64,000 nt of DNA from Linum tenue. Lineage: Eukaryota > Streptophyta > Magnoliopsida > Malpighiales > Linaceae. This document shows, piece after piece, positions 24,946-37,601 of the stretch. The stretch covers positions 51,336,162 to 51,400,161 of the forward strand of contig CAMGYJ010000010.1 of assembly GCA_946122785.1 (NCBI GenBank), written 5' to 3'. Position 1 is the stretch's first letter, and each line of letters begins with the position of its first letter. The position numbers and the translations under genes are program-made. The notes below the pieces were generated by a model. That model made no database searches. It was not told the origin of the DNA and saw nothing but the letters and a program-made list of their open reading frames with translations.

Positions 24946-25641
24946 ATGGTGGCCGTATCGAAGATTGATTTGGGGGCTTGGTTCAGCAAGAGGGTGGTCG
25001 ATCCTCTCCACCAAATCCTGCGCAGGTACTCTGTCCTTTTGCTTTCGATCTTCGTTTTGAATAATTACATTATGATTATAAAATAATGATTTTCACCTTT
25101 GTAAACTCATTTGTTTTCTATTACCATAGGGTACCTGCATCTCTCATTTGCCCGTTTCGATAGATGAAATGATAATATTGCTATTAGTCATGTTTGGAGT
25201 CGGTGGTAAAAATATTGAATGCTGTATAATTGCAGCTCTTCCGCTGACCTGATTTCTTGGAGTTTACGGTTTCCCGCTAATTGTATGCCGTTGGCTTCTT
25301 ATGTAGAATTCCATTTGTTAAAGTGGATTTCGTTGGTTGTTTGTGGAGAAACTTTATTGATTCATTCAGTTTTCGATTTTGATTCTGTTCTTGATGTCTG
25401 TGTTTCTCTTATCCGCAGAGGGATGGAACCAAAGCAATTAGCATTTTCTGCAGCTCTTGGCTTTACCCTAGGAGTCTTTCCCATTTGTGGTATGTATCAC
25501 TTTCCATGCAGCAGGTCTTTTGTATTGCTTCCCTGATTGAAAATTGGTCCATGACCTCAGATCTAGCAAAATTATGAGGTTCCCATCTTCGTTATTCTCA
25601 TTGCGGCCTGACTAATTGCTCCTGGCTGTTATCTCCTTGCT

Positions 25642-25678
<37 letters not shown>

Positions 25679-28600
25679 ATTGTTGTTGTCTCTTTATTAA
25701 GCTCAAGCTTGATGAAACCAAGCATCCTCGAAAAATACATCTGCTATATGCAGCAATGTACATAAAAAAAGATCATCTGCTAATTCTATCACTTGCAAAT
25801 TCTATAGCTACTGCTAGCTGCTAACTTTGCTAATTGCTAACTACATTGAATCAACTACTGCCATTATTCCAGACCTGAAAGTAAACAGGGTTACAAACCA
25901 ATTCCTGATGAAATTCAGTATTGCCTATACAATAATATCTAACTTCTTCCTTGAGCTGAAGCAACAACTCCTCCTTACTTTTCCTGGCAGCTGTGAAAGC
26001 TCAAGTACATCTCTACTTTTCAGGCTCAGTATGACAAAGTAAACATAGATCAGATTCAGCAATACCCCAATCTTTTAGTTGCACTCGAGTCTTGATCCGA
26101 TGATGTATGACTAACCTTGTTAGGAATCGATGCCTAGGTGTGTTAAACTTCCCCCACAATGCTGAGTACCACCTCACTACTTGATTTCTAGGTCGAATAG
26201 TCTGCCACACTGCTCGAATGGAGAAAGTCTCTAGTAACTTTCCCTCCCAAGTGACCCCAGCATCTCCTCCTATCAATCGATACTGAAACCATGATCTCAG
26301 CTGGAGAAGTTTTCTCCATAGCCAAGATCCAGTTTGCGTTTCAGGAAGTAACCACAGTGATCTCCCTTTTAACCTGTGTTTCTCGATCCAAGCCACCCAA
26401 AACGAGCCCCCACGCATGAGAAGCGTCCAAACCATTCTGCCAAACACAGGCCACATTCCAAGTATATAGGTCTCGCAGCCCTAATCCTCCCTCCTTCTTA
26501 GGCAAGCAGATCAAATCCCATCTGGCTTTGGCCCTCCCAGTACCCTCACCATACCAGAGAAAATCAGAGCAGACTTTTTGAATTTGATTGATAACTTTCT
26601 TTGGCAGCATAAAGACTGTCATCCAGAACTGGGTGATGGAGTAGAGAACTGAAGAGATCAGCTGTAGTTTCCCAGCATATGTTAGTTTGTTGGCACGCCA
26701 TGATCTAATTCTGCTGGTCAACTTATCTATGAGCAAGTTACAATCAATACTAGACAGCGATCCAGATTGAAGAGGCACTCCTAGGTACCTCACCGACAGC
26801 CTGCCTTCCTTGAACCCAGATCTGTCCTGGGCTAATTGTTTTGATCTCTCCGCCATTCCTCCAAAAAACACTTCACACTTAAGCGGATTACATCGGAGAC
26901 CTGAAAGTCTATAGAACACATCAAGCACATTCCTTAAACATTCTAAAGCCTGAGCTGAACCCTCTGTGAAAATCAGTAGATCGTCAGCAAAGCTAAGGCG
27001 TGTTAGTCCGATGGCTTTACATTGGGGGTGAAAGGGAATCTGTCTAGTCAACACTGCTCTGTTCAACATGGAAGATAGGGGTTCCATAGCGATAGTGAAG
27101 AGGTAAGGTGATAACGGATCACCCTGCCTCACACCCTTCTTAGCTACGAAAAACCCAAAGAGACTGCCCTGCACAGTCACACTGAAGCTGGCTGTTTCTA
27201 AACAGATTTTAATCCATTCTAGAAACTTAGGAGGAAAATTCATCTTTTGCATAACCATGAACAAATAACCCGAATGAACCGAGTCAAAAGCCTTCATCAA
27301 ATCGACTTTGACAGCAAGGATGCATACATGTTAAGTGGGCGCGAGATGTAGTTATAGATGATGCTGGGATAAAATTCTTTGAACCATATCGTTAACATGG
27401 GATTATGCAAGGAGATGATAGCCTTGGACATAAAAAAGCATTTATGAACTCTATCTTGTATCTCGTCAGGAAAATTTAAATTGCAAAGTAGCTGTTTGTG
27501 ACAGGTGTATGTGGCTGAATGTAGTTTTCCCTTATGTAGATTCCTGTAACTTAAGGGATTATGCGCTTATCGTTTAGCACAAAGGTTTATGAGTTCCTCT
27601 CGAGTTACTTCTGACATCTATATTGTTAGCCAATGAAAAAGGTGCTGTGGCTGAATGTAGTTTTCCCATATTTAGATTCCTGTAACATTTCTAACGTTTG
27701 AAATAAAATTTAAAGAGTAACATTGGAAGCTACTCAAAGTATTAGCCCTGATGTCGTCTTCAGGAGTCACTGCTCTGCTGTGTGGGATGGCAATTGCATT
27801 ACTTGGATCGCGCTGCCATGCTCCCACCGTGATGTTAGCAAACCTTATTGCAACGCCTATTGAGCTGAGGTAATATGTGCTTTCATTATGTTATCTGGGT
27901 CAATTGTTTTTTCTACTTTGGATATTGCTTGGGGTTACAAGTTGATCTTAGAAACTGTTATTAGAATGAGAAGAGGTTGAGCTTTTAAGCAGTAATAGGT
28001 TTTTTTTGTTTTTTGTTTTCTTCCCTGATTTTTTATGAAATGTGTTTTTTGGGGAATGCAAATGACTCTTTCTTAAACTTTTTTATTTATTTCAAGCTTC
28101 ATATAGGTACGGACATGTTTGGTTTCCTTGTTTACTGACTTCTTAAACATATTTTCTCTTACAAGTCTTGTTGTACCATTCTTGCGTTTTGGGGAAGTTA
28201 TAATTGGTGGACCCCATTTTCCATTGACATCTGATGCTTTGAAGAAGGTCTTGACTGGGGAAGCTTCTCATGAAGTCGTTCAAAGTGTTCTTCATGCGGT
28301 AGGTTGCCAAGCTTGGTTCGAAGTAACACGTTAGCATCTTTATTCCTCACAGCCAATAGATCATATTTCATGGATTTGACCTACTAGCATGATGTTATGT
28401 TTTTGGGCTGCAACATTATTTGCGTATGTAATGAATGGCTTGCGCTTCAACAAAATTAGCTAAGAGCCTAAGACATTCAGATAACTGACGGGCAAGAAAG
28501 TTACGTTGTTCGAGGTAGAACAGTTAGCTACTCATTGCGGTTAATCAATGGTGATTGTACGACAGAACAGTAGCCCAAGCATCCATGGTGATTGCTAATA

Positions 28601-28999
28601 GAAATTGCTGAATTAGACTGAAGGCTGTTACTTAGGGATACACATGGGCTTTTATTTTATTATTATTAGTGGATTGTCTTTAATGATCATCAGCCTAACT
28701 GCATAGTGGACGTATAGAATCAGCAGCATTTGTGGTTCATGATTTTCTTGCTTGTACGTTGGCACCTTTATCTCCATTTTCAGGATCTGCTTCGTATAGT
28801 GATATGAGATCTGAGTGATGCTACGTTGATTCTGCAGCTATTGGGATGGCTTGTTGCAGCACCAGCTATTCTCGGAGCATTGTTTGTGATACTTTTGCCG
28901 TGTTTTAAGGTGTTGGTTGTCAAGTTCCATAGTGTTCCATCAAGCCCAAGACAGTCAGGCGGTATTCTCTCAGATGTTACCCTTAAGGTAAGAGATTGA
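24946..28999 (+). CDS. DUF2062 family membrane protein
   Basis: Exons 24946-25025, 25419-25489, 27764-27869, 28166-28298 and 28838-28999 join in frame to 183 residues. The start MVAVSKIDLGAWFSKR was chosen over an upstream in-frame ATG (24868) because relatives begin close to this point. Motifs: DPLHQILRRGMEPKQLAFS, then a Gly-rich membrane segment (LGFTLGVFPICGVTALLC), a second (CHAPTVMLANLIATPIELS), FGEVIIGGPHFPLTSDALKK, and a last hydrophobic stretch (LLGWLVAAPAILGALFVILL). The domain occurs in bacteria and plants; its function is not established. The true end may differ, because AAG|GTAAGA at 28987 is a good donor, though reading on to VRD-stop fits my memory of relatives. Intron 2 (2.3 kb) has been enlarged by a LINE. 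The 5' UTR probably has an intron (GTAATC near 24619). Confidence 0.88.
25643..25674. repeat. Poly-C run of 32 bases
   Basis: Thirty-two uninterrupted C on the plus strand in intron 2 of the DUF2062 gene, immediately left of the LINE 3' end. On the LINE strand it is a poly-G run, where an A tail would be expected. Confidence 0.97.
25675..27312 (-). mobile_element. 5'-truncated L1-type LINE, broken
   Basis: The minus strand encodes the second half of an L1-type reverse transcriptase: KAFDSVHSGYLF, KKGVRQGDPLSPYLF, the catalytic LSFADDLLIF, LRCNPLKCEVFF and WRANKLTYAGKLQLI (27300-26341). This is followed after a frameshift near 26410 by the zf-RVT region (26456-26013; WYSALWGKFNTPRH, CLLCHTE). 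The upstream endonuclease and gag-like parts are absent; the coding begins abruptly near 27312. The 3' end carries AATAAA about 20 nt before the poly-G/poly-C run. It sits antisense in intron 2 of the DUF2062 gene. No target duplication was found. Confidence 0.9.
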
Positions 29000-30807
29000 G
29001 TTACATATGTTGAGAGCTTGGTTTCCTCAGCAAACTACTCTGTATAGGCGTGCAACATGTGTACATAGAACTGTTGGATACTTGGTGTATATAACTGCAT
29101 GCTGTAACCAATTTTTTTCTGTTTCGGGATTATTGGGGTGCAAATTTATGACAGTATGGTTCTGCATACAGTGTTTTGTGGATGCCTATTACGCATAATG
29201 GGTGTTGTGTATCAATGGGTTTTTTCTTTTTTGCGTTGGCATGGAAAGTGATACGTGTATGAGATGTTTTTGGGTTTCTGGTCTCTTCTTGGGATATTTG
29301 ATAGTAGGCGATGCCCTGGCTTCAGGGCTTGTATCAAGTTCGGGGCAGATCTATTTCAAAATCCAATGTCAAGTTCTCTTTATCTTTTGACAATCTTTAG
29401 TTGCATCTGTTCTTGGTGCATCGTATAGGAAATTTCTTGTTAACTTGCATCCGCGTACGGAGATTGGGAAGTTCCTCTGTCGAGTCAACAGAAGATGGAA
29501 ATATCAGCTGACGACTGGTTTACGAAGGTCAGAAATAAATCTAGCATAAATCTGAAACCACATTGTCTGTATGATAACTTAAGGAGGAGGATAGTTCCCT
29601 TGTCTTATTTTGCTATATTCTGAATCATTTTTCGCTTTAGTTTGTGTCTCTTGGTTGCGCATAGTTGATTATCGTCGTCCACTGTGAACAAAATTGTTTT
29701 GTGAATGGCAGAAGATAAGAAAATTTTGTCGAGGTAGCCATAACTCCAACAACACATGTCTGTAATATGTATTGCATCATTTTGTTGATCTTCCGTGCAC
29801 TTGTAGTGAAAGATCATATTTTGTTGTTTGGACCAACTTGGAAATGGTAATTGGTAAAGTTATGATCTCTTTATCTTTGGTGGTAGTACCTTTAGATTGC
29901 TTGGTGTGTTGGTAATGAATTATACAAGGCTGTGGTGGTGAAACTTCTTGTGTAAGGTGTTGACTAGCTTTGGTATCCAAGTTCAACCCTTCTATGCATG
30001 TCTAAACACAAAAGTACCCTTAAGACTCCTTTTGTGGGTTGTTTATGAAGTTATGCATATGCTTGTTTGGAGCTTTTAAATATAATCCTAGATACCTAGG
30101 ATGATCTATTGAAGTTGTGTCAACTTGAGGACCTTCTAACGCTTAATTTTAAGTTCTTCGTTCAGAGATTAGGGGAAATGACTTGTGTGTTTTCCTTTCA
30201 TTAACTTACCTCACAGATGAGAGGAGTATTTAACTATTTATACATGTCTTTCTTTTGACGAGTTGGCTCGCTAGCCACATTGACGAGCAATCTCAAGAGC
30301 TCAAAACTAGCCAGCTCACAAGTTGAGCTGGTTTGCGAGCCTCGCTAGCTGAACGAAGTTTAGCTCAAGGTTTGCACGTCTTTAATGAGTAGAGTGTTTG
30401 ACGCCTTCTCTTTCTGCCATTTGTTACGATGGAACTAAAAAAAAGAGTTTGAGCTCTTTTGGGGTCACCTCCTCTCTAGTTTGTTCAGAAACCTCTATGG
30501 TGTGGTCATTTGCCAAAAGTAATAGTAGAAAACTGCTTTCAAGCTACCCAACAACAACCCTATGTTATCTGTGAGTTTTTAGTCATATCATTCTTATTTT
30601 TAGTCCTCCACCTTTTTAGTATCGACGAGTTTTATTTCTCGAGTTTAACCTAGAGATGTTAGTGAGCCATTCGGTTTATTTATAGCCCCCTAATTACAAC
30701 TAAGGTGAAAGCTCATTAAATTCTTGTTATACTAATTGATGTAACCAATAAATTGTTCCTAATTTTATGCAACACGATTCAATGTCCTTATGATTTCAGG
30801 CCTTAAG
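29000..30807. other. Intergenic, no gene seen
   Basis: About 1.8 kb of AT-rich DNA after the DUF2062 gene. A GC-rich patch near 30245-30365 with GCTCGCTAGC, AGCCAGCTC and GAGCTGGTTT words looks like part of a small inverted-repeat MITE. Nothing coding was recognised. Confidence 0.4.
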
Positions 30808-30824
30808 GATGTTCTTACATTGTT

Positions 30825-30941
30825 ACGAATAAGATATTGGTCTAGTAGTAATATCACTAGTCTTGAACTTGAGGTTCCGGATTCGAATCCCTTAACTAGT
30901 ACGAATCACAAAAGTAATCAATATTCCACTGATAAAAAAAA
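30825..30941 (+). mobile_element. tRNA-derived SINE
   Basis: Has an A-box-like TGGTCTAGTAGT (about 30839-30850) and a B-box-like GGATTCGAATCCC (about 30878-30890) at polymerase III spacing, and an A-rich 3' end. It is flanked by 17-bp direct repeats differing at two positions: 30808-30824 (GATGTTCTTACATTGTT) and 30942-30958 (GATGTTTATACATTGTT). These are LINE-type target duplications of moderate age. Confidence 0.8.
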
Positions 30942-31124
30942 GATGTTTATACATTGTTGTATTCCTTGTCCTCCCATACAAATTTGCAAGGTACAAGGAT
31001 GTCCTTATATCATAAGCGTTAATTAGGCTAACAAAATACAGTTTTATGTATAAATTTGCACTCTTGGGTCACAGTTGGCACCACATGAGTTTTTTTTAAG
31101 AAGGCACCACATGAGTCATGGTGC

Positions 31125-32274
31125 GAGTGCGGATCTGGTGACTAAGGGGGGTGCTTAGTCACTTGACTAAGTCCCTCCTAGCCATTAGATCTGGACACTT
31201 CAATCCAATGGTTAAAAAGTGGGAATTGCTATTTAATTAATGACAGGGGTAGTTTGGGTATTATGAAAAATTACGAAGTATACAAACCGGATTTACAATC
31301 AGTACAAACCATACAAACATATGAAGTGTACAAACTAGAGCGACAAAACATACAAACAGATTTACAAACATTACAAACGTATGAACTGTACAAACAATAC
31401 AAACTAGACCGACAAACAATACAAACCATACAAAAAGAAAAAACAACCGGGTTGACTTTTGAGGCTCCATCCCTATATAGAGGGGCTCCTTCCCAAAGTC
31501 AACCCGGGTGTTTTTTTAGACATACAAACAGTACGAACATGGTGGACAAAAATGACAAACTAGACCGACAATCCATACGAACGGGAAAAAACTCCCGGGT
31601 TGACTTTGGAGGCTCCATCCCTATATAGAGGGGCTCCTTCCCAAAGTCAACCCGGGTGTTTTTTAGACATACAAACAGTACGAACATGGTGAACAAAAAT
31701 AACAAAGTTTACGAACATTACAAAATAACAAAGCGTACAAACATTACAAAATATGTCAACAAACATTACAAAATTGGCACTGTCGCCGGAAAATATTTCT
31801 CCGTCCACGATGGTCGCCGGAAAATTTTTTCCGACCAGAAAATTTTCCGACCAAAAAAGTTTCCGATTCTCTCTCTCTCTCTCTCAATTACCCTCTCTCT
31901 CTCTCTCTCGCTCTCAATTACCCTCTCTCTCTCTCACAATTACCCTGGGCAAAAAAATAGGGAGAGATTTCTCTCCTGGGCGGCGGCCATTATAAAATAA
32001 TGGCGTGGGAGATTCCCTGACCACCGCCGGCAAAATAATGGCGCGGACGACGGAAGTCGGCAGCGGCGGGAGAAATTCCCAGCGGCCGCAGGCGGGGAGG
32101 GCGGATGCCGTACTTTTTTTTTTTAATTTAGTTGTTAAATAAATTAAGTAATTACCACCTTACCCTTCATTAAACTAGATAAATCTGAACCATTGGATTT
32201 TAATGAGGTTCAATGGCTTAGATTGACTTAATTATGTGACTAAGGGACCCCCTTAGTCACCTGATCTTAGCCCG
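31125..32274. mobile_element. Mutator-like element with internal repeat array
   Basis: Near-terminal inverted repeats GGTGACTAAGGGGG / TTAGTCAC lie at 31137-31162 and 32236-32262, and the outer ends (GAGTGCGGATCTG, and CGGGCTAAGATCAG read inward) match imperfectly. The flanks TCATGGTGC at 31116-31124 and 32275-32283 form a perfect 9-bp duplication. The interior 31270-31780 is dominated by TACAAAC / TACGAAC words and holds a tandem duplication; the part 31860-31950 has CT runs. No transposase is present. Confidence 0.78.
31446..31692. repeat. Two tandem units, each with a long hairpin
   Basis: Units at about 31446-31545 and 31592-31692 are nearly identical. Each has CGGGTTGACTTT..GG and its inverse CCAAAGTCAACCCGGG bracketing a loop of about 34 bases that includes CCCTATATAGAGGGG. 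The stem is about 16 bp. The loop word TATATA with its GC flanks resembles a core promoter. Confidence 0.75.
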
Positions 32275-32534
32275 TCATGGTGCTTAAGATGAGAGTGAGT
32301 GAGGTGTGTACAGTGTACTAGGGCAGCAGCCAGTCCGGGACCCAAATCCACTGCTCAGCAGATGGATGGATGAAAAATGGGATCAGGATAGGGACAAAAT
32401 CGTTTCTCTCTGTATGTATGATCATATAATAACAATATATTATAAAAATATAATAGCCACATCACAGCCACAGCCACAGCCTGATCCGGATGCCGGCCAC
32501 ATCTCAGGCTTAGCAATTAGGAGTATTGTAATCT

Positions 32535-32692
32535 GCCACGTCAACGGGGTCGACCTATCAAATCTGAGCATGGGATTACAGGCAACCAATAGGGAAGCAG
32601 GACGAGTCGCGCCAATGAATCCGAGGTGTCACGTTTTCATCCACTATCTATCCCAGTTAAGCTAGCTCATGCTTCATCCATCCCATAAAAAC
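32535..32692 (+). promoter_or_regulatory. LHCB5 proximal promoter elements
   Basis: GCCACGTCA (32535-32543) is a G-box-like ACGT element, CCAAT lies at 32586-32590, and CCATAAAAA (about 32683-32691) is a plausible TATA-type box about 135 bp before the start codon. ACGT and CCAAT boxes are usual in light-regulated photosynthesis genes. The transcription start has not been mapped. Confidence 0.4.
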
Positions 32693-32826
32693 AGAGCAGC
32701 AGCTGCAGAGAGCCAGGTCGTCTAAGACTACACAGTAAAGAAAGTCAGGCAGCAAGGGATAGAGGGTAGCATCGTTACTATTATTGCTTCATTTCCTCAG
32801 AGGGGGGCGAGGTGGGGGGGTTAATT

Positions 32827-34604
<1,778 letters not shown>

Positions 34605-35219
34605 TCTCCTCTTTCTTTCCACTTGCTACAGCGCGCATGTTCTGTAGTCTCCGCCCGATCCACTTTCATTTTTATTTCTTTCCTTAAGTTGAATTGTCAA
34701 GTATCGTAATAGGGTGTTTCATATGGATATGGTGGACAAAAAAACCCTTTTTATTGTTCCTGTCTCTTGTCGGCCAGCTGACTCTTGTGTATCTCGATTA
34801 TCTCGTTTAATACGAAGTATTTTTGGGAGAAAAAAATGTATGATTTGAAGTTAAGTGCGTACATACAATTGCGTTCTATATGTCCAAGGCCAAATGTGGC
34901 TCTAAGGTACAAGATTAGTAACGCATGCCATGCATGAAAATGATGCTCTTTCATCCAATTACTGCCTTTATTAGATATATACTAGCAAAAACTCGCTCAC
35001 TATCGCTTCGCGTATTAAAAAAATAAATATTTTAAAAAGTAATAGTGTCAATGTTGACCCAAAAGTGAAAGTAATCTTATTTCATTCTTAATCATTTTTT
35101 TCATATATTTGTTATTTACAATAGCATATAGTCGATGAACTTTCATAAGGTAGAAGAGTCGTCGAATATATTTTTTATGTTTAAACTTCTTTCATGACGC
35201 TTCAATTTGTATGGCTTGT
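34605..35219. other. LHCB5 3' flank
   Basis: Contains the presumed LHCB5 3' UTR, then AT-rich sequence. No further gene or clear element end was found. Confidence 0.45.
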
Positions 35220-35670
35220 AATTGATCCTGCTGTAACTTTTGCAGAATGAAGCAACTTCTCTGTATCTTTTCAAATTGTATTTAAAAAAAATTATTGAGT
35301 GTTTAGTTGAAAAACTATCAGAATTACTTTCTAATTTAAGAGGTAATGAAAAATGACTAAAAGAAATTTCTAATATAAAATATGAATACAAATTCTAAAA
35401 ATTAAAAAGTATTTAAAATGGATCACGTTAGATTTATTTCATATTAAATAATACTGTTTTTCAATTTATTTTTATAATGATATAAATGAAAATTTTTACG
35501 TTTTCTAGAAAAAGAATGATATAGGGTAAAGACAATTTTGTATTTTCAAATCGGAGCTTCTGCTTTTAAGGTACGAAAAACTTTAGTTTTTTAAAAAAGC
35601 GAAACTTTAGAAGTGTTTGGCTTGACTTCAACTTTTGATGCATAAAACTTCTAAAATTCGGCCAAACATA
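35220..35670. repeat. AT-rich dispersed repeat, copy B
   Basis: Shares ordered words with 2030-2425 (CTGCTGTAACTTTT, GAGTGTTTAGTTGAAAAACT, TCGGAGCTTCTG, GTGTTTGG), so the two are members of one small family. Exact ends are not established. Confidence 0.45.
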
Positions 35671-35739
35671 GTTGTACTCTTTTGGCTTTTTTTGGGTTTG
35701 AGGTAATCGTGGTTCTTCTTTATGAATTTTTTGGATTGA

Positions 35740-36380
35740 TTGCAGGTTTGAGGAGGTTCAACTCGCATTGCTCGGGTCAAATTAGGTTGGATACCCATGG
35801 ATTTGGGTTCAATTGTCTTTCTCAAACAAAAGGAAAAAGCGAAATGAAAAACACTAAAGCTAGAACTCGCTACCTACTCAAAACTCGTCAACACCAAATT
35901 CAACTCGCTTTGACCTGATTGGACCTTGTTTTGGACAAATTCACACCTAACACAACATGCCAATTAAAAAAACAGATAAAGCTCACTCCCACCGAAAACT
36001 TGTAAAGGGTTCAAGTCGCTTCGGTCGGGTCAAATTAGGTTGTATACCCATGCGTTTGAACTCAATTGTCATTCTCAACCAAAAGAAAAAAGATAACAGC
36101 GGATAAAACTCACTCATGACCCCAAACTCTCAACACTAACTCGCTTTGATCGGGTCGACCCAATTTTATCAAATTCACAATTTACCCAACCTGTCAATTA
36201 CAAAAGCAGATAAAACTTGCTCTCGATACGAAACGCGTCAACAATGGGTTAGAGTTCAATTGTCATTCTCAACGAAAAGGAAAATGAGAAATAACAAAAT
36301 ATATTAAAGCGTACAAAACTCGCGTTCGATCTAAAATTGGTCAACAATGTGTTCAACTCGCTTTGAATTTTTTTAACAAA
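35740..36380. repeat. Degenerate tandem repeat, roughly 210-250 bp units
   Basis: The phrases GGGTCAAATTAGGTTG.ATACCCATG, TTCAATTGTC.TTCTCAA, CAGATAAA and CAACTCGCTTTGA recur in the same order about three times (around 35775, 36027 and 36237). It ends near the first copia LTR at 36395. Confidence 0.55.
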
Positions 36381-36394
36381 TTAACACTTGGTCC

Positions 36395-37110
36395 TGTTAG
36401 AAACGGAACAACAACAAGATGAGGAAACCGAATCTGGAGCTGAGTCGCGGACTAGGTCGCTTTCTTTAAGACGTTCGCGGCACTGCCCTCGATGCGCACG
36501 GCAGACTATCAACCGGTCGTCTCCAGGATAAAACAGCTCCTCTTTGTACTCGCGGTTTTGTGCGAAAACCGGAGCTCTCTGAACACTCTCTCTATTGTGT
36601 TTATGCTCGTTGTAGTGTATTTAGAGGGGCTGGGGAGGCGGCTATTTATAGGAGCCGAACCCCTAGGAATATACCCTCTAGCTTGGGGAATAAGTCGGAT
36701 TAATTAAGGAAGATAATTACTTCCTTAATTAAAACCGTCGGTTAGGATAAATCCTGCTGGGATTATCCTTCGAATATTCCTTTTCAATCGATTATCCCTT
36801 AGAATATTCCTCAGAATAACCGATTAATAATTAATTTCGTTCGGAATTTCTCCAAAAAATATGTATATAGTCTCAAGTGATCCAACCAACCGACCGACCG
36901 GTCGGACGGACGGACGGACGGCGCGCGCGCGTGTGTGTGGTGGTCCGTTAGGTCCTCCCTCTCCCACAAAAGTGGGTCACCCCAAGGGGCATGCCCTTAG
37001 GAGAGAGGCTCCTATCTTTATACTCATTTCACCAAGTAAAACTACCAATGTGGTAGTTTTTCCACTTGAGACTCTATAGCTTTCAAAGCTATTCATACAC
37101 ATTTCCAACA
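36395..37110 (-). repeat. Copia LTR1 (3' LTR of copy 1)
   Basis: 716 bp, TG...CA ends on the element strand (minus: TGTTGGAAATGTG ... TTTCTAACA). A TATA box CTATAAATAG is read leftwards at 36642-36651. It contains (GGAC)n, GC and GT runs near 36900-36940. The adjacent polypurine tract AAGTGGGGGAT ends the internal region just to the right. The outer flank GGTCC is not repeated at the far end of the array. Confidence 0.95.
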
Positions 37111-37601
37111 ATCCCCCACTTGAATAGTTTTGAAACTATCTCTGAACATCAACAGTTCCATAAGATCGGGCATAAGCTAAGGTATCGCGAAGATTTGAAC
37201 CTTAGCGTAGTGGTTACACTTCCGATTTCATAAGGGTGACTCGTAGTCTTGAACCCTATCTCAGACAATGTAGCACACCGGATCTTTTCATTGAGTTGTG
37301 TTCTCTTCTTAGCCCGTGCGTTTATGGCCATGCACGTTATCCTGGTTTAGTGAACGCTCTAGCAACTTTGTGCCTCTCAAAGTTCCATAGGGAGCGGCCC
37401 CACTCCCACATTCACATAGGTGAGTCTATCAGGAGTACCCCCAAAGTAAAGTACTCCACCCCACATAGGGTATAGATCTCATTAAGAGTTATTAACTCAA
37501 CCTCCATTGCTTTGGGATTCATGCTTCATTATGCATGAACTTTTCGCATACTACTCATGACTTGTTATTACCCATTGAACCCATTTCTTGGGATCTCCAG
37601 T

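Noticed and set aside
34980..35060. Possible Helitron start (CTAGCAAAAACTCGC...CGCTTCGCG)
   Set aside because: No matching CTRR end with a hairpin was found downstream, so the call is not supported.
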